From Phialocephala subalpina (Eukaryota > Ascomycota > Leotiomycetes > Helotiales > Mollisiaceae): 64,000 nucleotides of DNA. The position numbers were made by a program, and so were the translations under genes. The notes below the pieces were generated by a model, which did not search any database, was not told the origin of the DNA, and saw only the letters and a list, made by a program, of their open reading frames with translations. Of the stretch, positions 46,368-56,225 are shown piece by piece (within the stretch, counting starts at the first letter, position 1; each line of letters starts with the position of its first letter). Location: contig FJOG01000016.1 in assembly GCA_900073065.1 (NCBI GenBank), positions 852,461-916,460 on the forward strand, in the 5' to 3' direction.

Positions 46368-47559
46368 AGGAAATACTACAGAGACGCAGTGCGTGGGCCT
46401 AGTTCCACCATAGGGTATGTGAGAGTCGTAAATCTTGGCCCTCTGATTAGTTCAAAGACCCCTACGCAAATTAGACTCTCATATACCTTTAGCACTAACC
46501 GCATTCGTAGGATATATATCCGCGCACTTTGCGTATTACCGAATCGGACTTATATACTTAGGATGCGTAAGACCGAATTAAGCTTATATAAAGCTACGTG
46601 AGCCCGAAGTGAACCTGCGTATCCCCGACCGTTTATATTAATAAAGTTATCACGTGGTCATAGAGTTATTATGATCCTAATTTATAGTATCACTTGATTT
46701 TCGATGCGGCTAATATTTGTTCTACAAGTATGCTAACTTAAACTGCAAGAAAGTTTTTTTTGGTGTTCGGTGGTAAGCCCGGTTCGGGCTTGGCCAACCA
46801 ATAAATAATACTATTAGCAGTTTATATAAGCCCGACTCAATGATACTCAAAGTCAGTATGAATAATGAGTAGAGTTGAGTAGAGTAGAGTAGAGTATAAC
46901 CCCTTACTCTAACTCTACTTTACTCTACTTTAAAAACTCTGAGTATACTTAAGTAATTAGAGTAACACGTGATAAATCTCGCTTAAAGGGGGGCCGAGGC
47001 TTAAGAGTAAGCCTAGCGAGACGGGAACTAACTACTTTAGGTATATTGTAAAGGGGTAAACCTCTTGGAGTCAATTCTAGTATTTGCGAACCACGTAGAA
47101 AGCTACCTAAAGAACTAAGAATATAAGATGCCAAATCTCTTAATATATCCTTAGTTAGACCACGTAATACATCGCCTTGCCACATTAGCCAAATAGAGTA
47201 TAAAGGCCTCGCTTATAAGCAAGTTAAACTTTTTAGAGCTTAGTATGAGTTACGTGTTACTCTAGAGTATTTGAGAATATTACTCTTACTTTACTCTAGA
47301 TTTTTTTAATTTTTATTACTTTAACTCTACTTTACTCTACTCAGGTAACTCTAGAGTATACTCGAGTAATTAGAGTTTTTTTTATCATACTACTCAGAGT
47401 GCGCGGACATACATCCTACGAATGCGATTAGTGCTAAAAGGTATGTGAGAGTTTAACTTGCGCAAAGGACTTTGAACTAGTCAGAGAGCCAGGATTTACG
47501 ACTCTTATATACTTTATAGTGGAACTAGGCCCACGCATTGCGTCTCTGTAGTGTTTCTT
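46368..47559. mobile_element. Terminal-inverted-repeat element, copy A (non-autonomous, Mutator-like by TSD length)
   Basis: The left end AGGAAATACTACAGAGACGC is matched in inverted orientation by the right end ending in GCGTCTCTGTAGTGTTTCTT, and the inverted repeats continue for more than 60 bases. The flanks CAATGATCC (46359-46367) and TAGTGATCC (47560-47568) are a nine-base target duplication with two transition differences. There is no transposase frame. Removing the nested element (46854-47392) and its duplication leaves about 645 bases, close to the 625 bases of copy B, so both are full-length members of one family. A nine-base duplication is typical of Mutator-like elements, but the superfamily is inferred. 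Confidence 0.8.
46854..47392. mobile_element. Nested element inserted in copy A (hAT-like by TSD length)
   Basis: Comparing copy A with copy B shows an extra block here. It is flanked by CTCAAAGT (46846-46853) and CTCAGAGT (47393-47400), an eight-base duplication with one transition. The block begins CAGTATGA and its other end, reverse-complemented, begins TAGTATGA, giving short terminal inverted repeats. Both ends contain GAGTA-rich repeats. No transposase frame is present, so it is a non-autonomous element of 539 bases. Eight-base duplications and CAG/TAG-starting repeats are usual for hAT elements. Confidence 0.7.
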
Positions 47560-47813
47560 TAGTGATCCGATCGCAATCGAATTATCGCGCCAACACCAAA
47601 TCATCATAGCACTCAGAAGGATCTCCTTAGCCTATGCAGGCTGCAAGGCACGGGGCTCAAAAGCAACAATCAATTGATCATTGGTCGTACAAGACCATAT
47701 CAAAAAGGGGACAACTCAGCCTGAACGGTATCTGAAAATATTTTCGGGGCAAGAGAGGGACGAGGAGCATTGCGGCATTCTCTGTGCCTTCGATGAAGTC
47801 AGAGCGAGTTCGA

Positions 47814-48438
47814 AGGAAACACTACAAAGACGCAATGCGTGGGCCTAGTTCTACTATAGGGTATGTGAGAGTCGTAAATCCTGGCCCTCTAATTAGGCTA
47901 AACAAAGGGGTAAAGTCCTTGTAATTTATATACTTTTTGCGCTAGCCCGATTTAGGGATATATATTGCGCGACCCCTGCGCAACCCTTGCGCAACCCCTG
48001 CTTTCGGACTTACGCATCTTTATATAAGAGCTATACTTTAAATTAAAAAGTAATTAAATTAAAGAGTTTTTAAAGTAAAATTTTTTAAAATTTATATTTA
48101 TACTTTATTTATAGTTTTATATTTATTACTTCTTAAAATTTACTTAAAATAAAATCAAAATTACGTGTAACTTTTAAGTATTTATATAGTGTTCGGTAGT
48201 AAGCTTAATTCGGACTTAATTAACTAATAAACGATAATATTAACAGTTTATATAGGGCCGATTCGGTGATACGCAAAGTGCGCGCACGTATATCCTATAA
48301 ATGCGGTTAATACTAAAGGGTATATAAAAGTCTAATTTGTGCAAGCGACTTTGAACTAATCAGAGGGCTAGGATTTACGACTCTCATATACTTTATAGTG
48401 GAACTAGGCCCACGCACTGCGTCTCTGTAGTGTTTCCT
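47814..48438. mobile_element. Terminal-inverted-repeat element, copy B
   Basis: The element is framed by the perfect inverted termini AGGAAACACTAC and GTAGTGTTTCCT. It sits between two exact copies of CGAGTTCGA (47805-47813 and 48439-48447), a nine-base target-site duplication. Its inner sequence matches copy A at both ends and in a middle block (around 48187-48275 versus 46757-46853). The differences between the copies are nearly all C/T and G/A transitions. It is AT-rich inside (48040-48180) and has no coding capacity. Confidence 0.85.
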
Positions 48439-48447
48439 CGAGTTCGA

Positions 48448-49027
48448 GATTGATGGCTTTTTGACTATCCTAAAACACTGCGCGTACCTGCAGCAGGGTC
48501 TAGTTGCCCACGAACCTGCAAGAGAAGACTTGGCAACCATGTTTCCATCTTACCCATATTGATGCTGGGGTTCTTGAATCACTGCCCGCTGTTCATCTCA
48601 TGTCTTTCATCAGCACCTAATATACCCATCGAATGGTTCCTGGCTACTCAAGCCCAGTGGTGATGCTGATTTCAGGTAAATTTGGGTGTCTAATCCTCAC
48701 TACTCGTCGCTCCCAGGAGTCTGGGAATGCGGCCAAGGGTTATTTAGCATGCCTCCCACTTTCTGCCTGCCTATCCTAGTTTGTTGTCAAGCTGTGAAAT
48801 ATCGCGCCCTTCCTTTGAAATCAGCACGATGAACAAATCCGGCAATCTGCATAAACCTTTGCGGCGTCGTCGATGGCGCAGTGCAGGACAACCTGACGAA
48901 CTTTGCCCACCGGAAAGGTTTTGTTCTCACCATCGCATCTGCAGATTTTCCCTTCCACACTCCTTTGCAAGTTTTGCTACAATCTACGTGCCTAGTCTTT
49001 CATTCAATTCTGTGTCCTGTCTATCTA
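48448..49027. other. Intergenic region between the transposon island and the GH16 gene
   Basis: About 580 bases with no gene; it holds the promoter of the GH16 gene. Nothing else was seen. Confidence 0.3.
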
Positions 49028-50757
49028 ATGTCGTTTTTCGTTCTGAAGGCAGGCGCTGCTGCGTTAGCCCTTGCATCTGTAGCATCGGCTGCTGGTCCTT
49101 ACACTCTCGCCAACGCGGACTTATACCAAGGAAACACATTCTTCGACAAGTTCAACTTCATTCACGTATGTCCCTAGATTGGAATTTTGGTTCTTGTGCG
49201 TTAACATTCGACATTAGAATGACCCGAACAGGGCGAATCATGGCTTCGTCAACTATCTCACTCGCGCCCAAGCGAATTCTACGCAATTTGGAGGTAAACT
49301 GGTGGATTACGCCAGTGACGGCTCAGCATACATAGGAGTGGACCATTGGAATACACGCCCAGATGGGGCTGGAGGAGGAAGACCCAGTGTTCGGATTGAA
49401 TCGACAACGTCATACACTCACGGTCTCTTCATCGCCGACATCGCCCATATGCCAGCAAGCGTTTGTGAACTGTGGCCGGCTTTCTGGACATCCAATCCAC
49501 CTAACTGGCCTGACTCTGGCGAGATTGATATCTTGGAGAACAACAACGAGGCGACGACCGGTGTAACGACGTTTCACACCGGCGCTCCCGCTGGTTCGTG
49601 TACAGCTACGGGGAACCAGCAGACCGGTCGCCAAACTTCGAGTAACTGCAACGACCCCGCAACTAGCAATCAAGGCTGCTCGGCAACCAGCACGGATCCG
49701 AACTCGTACGGCACGACCTTCAATGCGGCAGGAGGTGGTGTGTATGCAATGGAATGGACAAGCACTTCTGTCAAAGTATGGAATTGGGAACGTGGTAACA
49801 TTCCGACTGACATATTGTTGGGCACTCCAGTACCGGCAAATTGGGGACTGCCAATTACGTCAATAGATTCCAGTGCCTGTGGGATTGACAAGGGCTTCAC
49901 ACAGCATTCAGTCATTTTCAACACGAACTTCTGCGGGGATTGGGCAGGACAGACTGAACTCGCAACAGACAAGCTGCTATAAGAGCGATCCGACGAAATA
50001 TGCTACTTGCAACTTATATGCTGGAGCCAATCCAACAGCCTATGCGGAAGCCTATTGGAAGATTAATAGCTTGAAGGTGTATAAGACGGATAACGTGTTC
50101 AAGCTTGTCGAGACCAGTACCAGTAGCGCATCGGCTATATCAGATGAGTGGGTCCTTTTGTGGGTCCTTATTTTGTATTTACTTTTAGCTTCCCCCTTTC
50201 TTTAAATCTATAATCAAAGTCGATTCCATCTCACAGGCCACCATAGCCTCACCCACGTCGGCGATCGCATCTAGCACGTGAGTATCTCAAATTGAGACAG
50301 ACGTTGTCCTCGCGACAGGTCCTGACGTTCTCAGAGCTAGTTCAGCATCGATCTCAATTCCTGCTACCAAACCCTGGAATCGACATCAACATCAACGACC
50401 ACCCTTCCTCTCTCAACAAAGACCCTCAGTTTGAGTTTGGCTCAAGTCCCAGGAACGACGTCGAGCTCCGGCATTTCGGTCTTCGCGCCAATTACTGGAA
50501 GTGCTGTCGAGAGCGCAAGCCCAAAGATTGCCACGACGCTTTCTAGCGGTGGTGCAAGCGCTTTTCCCAAGTTTGCAACTACATTTCCTGGTGGGAATGT
50601 AAATGTCTCATCTACGGTCACGTTAAGCAAGAGCCCGGAAGCAAGTACGAGCACGACGACGAGTCCGGTGCCGTTTAAAGGCGCTGCGAATAGGAGGGTT
50701 GTGGGGAGTTTCTTGGGGCTAGTTTTGGGGGTGGTTGCAGTAGTGTTTCTTTTGTAG
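49028..50757 (+). CDS. GH16 glucanase, GPI-anchor type, with frameshift(s); possible pseudogene
   Basis: Exon 1 (49028-49165) carries a signal peptide ending Ala-Ser-Ala, and exon 2 starts at 49218 with Asn-Asp-Pro-Asn. The catalytic motif Glu148-Ile-Asp150-Ile-Leu-Glu153 is intact, and Phe-Cys-Gly-Asp-Trp-Ala-Gly follows. The family acts on beta-1,3 or mixed-linked glucans, usually of plant or fungal walls. At about 49960 the frame breaks. The expected continuation (Thr-Ser-Cys-Tyr-Lys, then Ala-Tyr-Trp-Lys-Ile-Asn-Ser-Leu-Lys-Val) is in another phase, consistent with a two-base loss. A Ser/Thr-rich linker and a hydrophobic tail ending near 50757 suggest a GPI signal. A second phase change near 50375 is likely, unless an intron removes it. 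As written, translation would stop at 49982. Confidence 0.72.
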
Positions 50758-51088
50758 GCGAGAATATTTTGTATTTATTTCTGAGTCTGGGGAAGCTCTA
50801 TTTGGCGTGGCTTGGTTATACTTGGGAGAGTTTGGTCTCAGCAATGCTAAAATGTTAGAATTGATACAATTCTCAAGCCCGATATCATGAGCAGTAATTT
50901 GAACGTCTCGGTCGAACATTAGTCCTAAATGGGGCAATGGTGTTGCCGATTTGATTCTGGCTCGGTATGATCACTTAACTTATGGTCCCGTGTCACGAAG
51001 CGCTTACTCAATAATGGGAGACTTCGTTCTTCAAATCGCCAATGTGAGATCTGTTTGCATTTTCAGAGTCCTGTCATACACGTTCCTA
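50758..51088. other. Intergenic region between convergent 3' ends
   Basis: About 330 bases containing both 3' ends. Nothing else recognisable. Confidence 0.3.
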
Positions 51089-53447
51089 TTAAGGCAAGCT
51101 CAAAAACAACGCCTCCAACTTCGGATAAATCGGCGTCCCCAACCCCGTGACTGGATCCCACCCAGGCTGAGCCTTGAATCCCTCACTCCCACACCCAGGA
51201 TTACCACCCACGGTGATATCGTTAAACGCCTCCGGGTGGGCATACAACGTCGGATTCAAAAATCCAATCGGACCCTTTCCCTTTGCGATCCTCGCTTCAT
51301 TCAAAAGAGTAACGATCCCTCCCCAGATAGGCGTTGAAGCCGAAGTGCCACCGATGCCGTAAGTGTGATTGAGGTAGACAGTAGCGAGTTTTAGACCGAG
51401 GGCAGAGACGTCGGGGTAGGCGCGTGCGGCGCCGGAATTGTTGTAGATGTGGGAGGGGTAGTGGGGTGGGTATTTGGTGAGGAAATGGGTTACGGCCGAG
51501 GCTTGGTAGGAGGGGAGCGGGAAAACATTGGAAAATCCTCCACCGGAGTAGTAGTCGTTCTTTGCGTTTGTGGGGTCTGGGTCTGAGACGGCCATTTCGC
51601 CCCCAGCAATCGTCCCGTTCACGCCTCCTAGGAATTCTGTCGCTCCAACTTGGTGGTTGTTAGTTTCGATCGAAAGTCAGGAGGAATTGAGAAGCTTACC
51701 AGATGTGATATAGGGGCAGTTGCAAGGGAATGAGGGGGAGAATCGCGTCCCGTTAATATCGACATATGGACCGACTTCAGGGGAAGTAAGGCAGCTGTTC
51801 TCGTATCCTGCATTGTAGCGATTGGCGACACCTGAATCTCCAGATGCGAACAGGACGCTCACACCTTGAAGACCGAGCTTCATCCATTCATGACATTGGC
51901 GTTGTTGATATGATACCGGGAGAGCGGCTTCGATCTGGTTGTATGAGAACGAGAAGACGTTGCTCACGGGAGCGCCGCCGCATTGCAATGGACCTGTGTA
52001 TCCGCCTTCGTTTGGATCGGGGTATGCGGGGTCGACGTATGGCGCGTCTCCACCTAGGTATGTGCAGTAGGAGGCATCTAGAGCATCAAGGAAGATGTTG
52101 AAGGTTCCGACGCTGTCAACGTTGACTCCGTCACCGACTTGGTACAGTCTGAGCTTCTGGGGGTAGATGATCGAGTACGCGGTCTGGAAATCCAAAGCCG
52201 ATTCCACGCCAGATCCTTCAGCAAAGTCGTATGAGTAATTGGCCGTCTGACCTCCATCGATGGAGATGAATTCAGGAACTGTATCAGCGGGAATCGGTTG
52301 AGTGGTGAAATTCTTGAAGAAGATGGGTAGATCAGGCAGGTAGAGGAAGTCTGCCCATTCGCCGATTCCCATTGCGTTGCTTGCTGCACTTCCATTTCCT
52401 GGACCAAATTGGTACAATGCGCGCAGGCATTCGATGGTGGTCAGTACGGAGCAGTTTGCAAGTCCTGTCAAGCCGGTGATGGGCGACGGGGCAGCTAACT
52501 TGGGAAGCAAGTTGGGAATTGGGCGCATCCCCTCGAGCTGAATCGTTGGCATCTTTTGTCTTCAGTCAGATTTGTACTTCTAGACGGTGGGTAAGAAACT
52601 TACAGCAAAGTCAACGTGCTCGCGCACATGTTCAGGCAGATGGTACTCGTCGCAAGCAATGCGATAGCCCCCTGAGAGGTCGTGCTCGTAGTAGTGATAC
52701 TCAGTATTGAAGAGCTGCTCGGTCTCGCTCACGGTCGCATTGAATTGAATCCAATTTCGGCCTATTTTGTCAGATTTTGTTCTGTAAATTTCAAGTATTT
52801 GAGTCGTATTATCGGTAAGGTGCGGGGTAAAAAAACGAGACCAGGAACGTCAATATGAACGCAAACGCCTAGCACATGCTGGAAACATTGATATAAGACA
52901 CCTGCTTGCAGAGTATATCCATATTCGAAATGCCCAATGTAGAATATGACGAATCAAAACACAAGAAACCAAGAAACCCCGGACCTTTACTAGAAAAAGC
53001 CTGAGTATTTACTTGCAGTACGTACCTGTCGAGTATGTGTGTCGTCCAGCATCAATGCCAGACTTCACCAGCCAGTCCGCTACTCCATCTGCTGTCTTTT
53101 TCGCTGGTGCGAAGACATTCGCGACCTTCTCCGCCGACCAATGCTTGCCTGTCCTCAGTCAGTCAACATATTCCACATTACATCGTCTGGACGTCCATAC
53201 CGAAATTCGAGGATCTGGGATCCGAAACATCAAGGATGTACTCCTCAGCCTTATGCAAATTGCTCTGCACAAGCCCAATTCTGACAGGGAGTAACTCATC
53301 GGGATGAGCACGATTTCGCCTCGTCCATTGATGAGGAGCTCCATCGCGTTTCTCGTGAAGGACGAAATTGTGGTTGTCGGCTGTCGGTGCAGCGAAGCTT
53401 GTCGTGAAGCACGCAAATGCCGCCGCCAAAAAGGTTGAAGAACGCAT
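51089..53447 (-). CDS. Sedolisin-family peptidase (S53, tripeptidyl-peptidase-like)
   Basis: Five exons on the minus strand (53447-53201, 53148-53026, 52761-52604, 52552-51700, 51648-51089) join in frame to give about 646 aa. A signal peptide is followed by a pro-domain (Phe-Gly-Lys-His-Trp-Ser across the first junction). The catalytic triad is present: Glu293 and Asp297 in Gly-Val-Glu-Ser-Ala-Leu-Asp, and Ser563 in Gly-Gly-Thr-Ser-Ala-Ser. The oxyanion region shows Ser-Gly-Asp-Ser-Gly. The C-terminal calcium-binding block (Asp-Ile-Thr-Val-Gly-Gly-Asn-Pro-Gly-Cys, then Gly-Trp-Asp-Pro-Val-Thr-Gly) is complete. Such enzymes are secreted acid proteases that remove tripeptides or act as endopeptidases. 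The second intron (about 264 nt) is much longer than the others. Confidence 0.9.
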
Positions 53448-54537
53448 CTTGTCTAGGCTCAACGATGTGATCTTGAAAAACGCAGCAAAGATGAGGGCCG
53501 TTGGGAAAATTTGGTGCTGCCATGAGGAGCTTTATACGATATCGTGTTTGCCTACAATCTAGTTTAGTGACCTCGAGTTACCTGATCCCTGAGCTGCCTT
53601 CCTCTATAGGAAGGTGATATCATGAAAGCTAGCGACCTGGTAAGGTTCTCGGCGGGAGCGGACATGAATTATTTCCTCTCGACCAATTGAGTCCCTGATC
53701 CCAGCGATCGGGAGGCACAGTTCCCTAGCCCTTCGAACCAGATGAGGGCTTGATGTAAGGATGGGATGACGGGGAACTGCAGCCGTGGTCCATTTTGCTC
53801 TGTTCTTTTGAATGAATTCATGACGGAAGAGTTCAGTTAGATCGTCGTCAATTCTTCATGAGGTTCAATGAAAATCATAATAAAATATATCTGCAAATGC
53901 AGGCCAAGATGTAGGTGGTGGTGAGGTTGACGATAAGCTTCGATAAGCTTTGGTGGGCGCTTACATTTGGAGCTACCCCGGATGGATGTCCTTGCCTTCC
54001 TTGCTGGGCCTAGGTCTGCAGGAGTTGGTGCATCATCGTACATATCGGTTTTCGGCCCCCTGCATGTGTAATCCCGGCGTGGGATAGAAGGAGGGGCTAA
54101 CCAATCACATGATACTATCGTCTCATATATATAGGTATGTTTCGAAACTATCAAATGAGACCTAATTAGTCTCTTATAACATCTCTCTTACCTCAGTCAA
54201 GTATGTATCTTCGAGATGGTGCTTCAGATACGATCATTTCGCATCATGTGGTGCCGGAATTTCGGATTCAGAAACTACGCCGTCGGCAAAGTTGCTGTTC
54301 CATGCCGAGAGGGATTACAGAAGAATTAGAAGCGGCTCAGATTCTGCTTAGGGAATAGTTCGCAGATTGGAGGAGAGGATACGATATGCGGCCGCATTGT
54401 TGATGTGAGGTAAACTATGAGAAAGTATAAAGTCAATGAGGGGACCCTCGATAGTTTGATCATCCAGTCAAGCAGCATACTTAGAGCAGCCCAATTCTAT
54501 CCTCCCACCACTCCCAATACTATTGATCTATTAAAAT
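53448..54537. other. Intergenic region between divergent genes
   Basis: About 1.1 kb containing the promoters of the sedolisin gene and of the epimerase pseudogene. A ten-base direct repeat CGATAAGCTT occurs twice at about 53933-53952. No gene is supported. Confidence 0.35.
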
Positions 54538-55727
54538 ATGTCTGAGGAGCTTGTCTTGGTTGGTATATCTTTCAGAACACTGAAGAAAGATTCGCTGACA
54601 AAGGTCACAGATCACTGGAGTGAGTGGCTTCATCGGCCATGAAGTCCTTCGCCAAACTCTTGAGGCTGGATACAAAATCCGAGCCGTCATACGCAAGGAG
54701 TCAAATATTGAGAACACCAAGAAAGCACTCGCCAACCCGGAGCTGTTCTCGAAAATCAAGTTTTCGGTCGTCCCAGATTTGGCAGCACCCAATGCCTTCG
54801 CCAAGTCCTTATCCGCCGTGACCTCCATCATCCACGTCGCCTCGCCCGTTGGAACTTCAAAGCCAGTGAATTGCTCTGCTGTCTGGGCAGGACATTTCGA
54901 GACTAGCTGACGGCCTCCTCAGTCTGATGACTACGAACGAGATTTCTATCGACCAGCCATTGATATCTTCACCAACATTCTAAAAGCAGCGAATTAAGTT
55001 CCTAGCATCAAGCGGGTCGTAGTGACCTCCTCGACCAGTGCGTACATTCCACTTATGGAGTGGGCAGCTGGAAACATTCAAGGTTCCTTCATAGGCAAGT
55101 ACCCAAACATTGGAAGGAAAGCATGCAATCTAACGATGAAACAGGCGACCGTGAGAACAGCCACTACGACGTCAAAATTGCCCTCAACCACCCCTCCTTG
55201 CATACGCTGCCAGTAAAGCCATGTCACTCGACGGAGCCCAGGAGTTCATCGACAAGGAGAAGCCCAACTTCGATATCGTATTCCTCGTTCCCTCGTTAGC
55301 CATCGGCGCGAGTCAACTCGACACAACCGCTGAAGACGTCTCCGTCCACGGAACAAACAAACTCGTCATGAACCTGCTTCTCGGAAAGTCCAATGATCCG
55401 AGTCTCGGATCTTCCGTCTCTCTGCATGATGTTGCGAAACTGCATGTACTTGCTCTCAACAAATCAGTACCTGCTGGGAGGTATATGGTTGCTTCTGGTG
55501 GAAAGGAGGGCACGAACTGGACAGATGTTATCGCCATCGCGAAGAAATATTTTCCCGAGGAGAGCGAAAAGTTGTTTGTGAAAGAAGGTGAGAGACATAG
55601 TGTGAAGATCAACATCGATACGACGGAGACTGAAAAGGCATTCGGGCTCAAATTCCAGAGCTTTGAGGAACAGGTCAAGAGTGTTGTGTCGTCATACCTC
55701 TCGCTTTTAAAAAAGGACGCGAAGTAG
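54538..55727 (+). pseudogene. NAD(P)-dependent epimerase/dihydroflavonol-reductase-like pseudogene
   Basis: The start ATG at 54538 begins Ser-Glu-Glu-Leu-Val-Leu, an intron follows, and the Rossmann motif Thr-Gly-Val-Ser-Gly-Phe-Ile-Gly is intact. A second intron (GTGAAT...CAG, near 54868-54920) links to Asp-Asp-Tyr-Glu-Arg. Then an in-frame TAA at 54995-54997 interrupts the conserved stretch before Lys-Arg-Val-Val-Val-Thr-Ser-Ser. Further on, the catalytic Tyr-Ala-Ala-Ser-Lys motif appears in a different frame, so at least one frameshift lies between about 55080 and 55200. The C-terminal 168 codons to 55727 are open. The family reduces or epimerises small carbonyl metabolites with NADPH. The stop sits where CAA is expected, a C-to-T change. 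Confidence 0.65.
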
Positions 55728-56225
55728 GTGGTTTAACCCTAGATCGTTGTCGGTACCTTCGTCTCTGTTTTCGGAACTGTCCAATTTCCGACATTCTGAC
55801 AGATTCTCAAAAGAAGAACGACGGGATCGACAATTGATGTGAAGGAGTGGAAGATTTTATGTTGGAAGTAAGATCGACGAGGAGTGAGAACGGAAACGGG
55901 AGCAGCGGGAGCTTATTTAAAGCCGCTCCCGCTGCAACGCGCCTACCCGATTGGTCGTAGCTCTTACGCGTGTCGGAGCGTGTTTACGCCGAATTTTGAA
56001 GAGAGGGAATTCGCATGTTGCGCAGAAATGTATTTAAACTTTCCGTTTCTCTAAAATTTAATATGTTGTTGATTCTTCATATCAATCAGCTCATTCCTTG
56101 CTGTGAGACTAGTCCCTCCTTAGAATTTGTGTTGACTGTGTTCCCACGTCTTTACGGGCAAGCTCCCATCCCAATGATCTAGATCCGTCGTTGCCTAAAG
56201 CTACAACTGCCCTGAATCCACGGAA
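55728..56225. other. Intergenic/promoter region of the ABC transporter gene
   Basis: About 500 bases without a gene, in front of the transporter gene. A GC-rich pair of words, GAGCAGCGGGAGC and GCCGCTCCCGCTGC, near 55900-55935 could form a hairpin. No known drug-response element can be named. Confidence 0.3.

Noticed and set aside
46854..46900. GAGTA-type repeats as a microsatellite or CRISPR-like array
   Set aside because: They are short, degenerate and part of the nested element ends, with no regular spacers.
53690..53770. Possible tRNA B-box (GGTTCGAA) on the minus strand
   Set aside because: The following bases do not match the box consensus, and no A-box or cloverleaf arms could be drawn.
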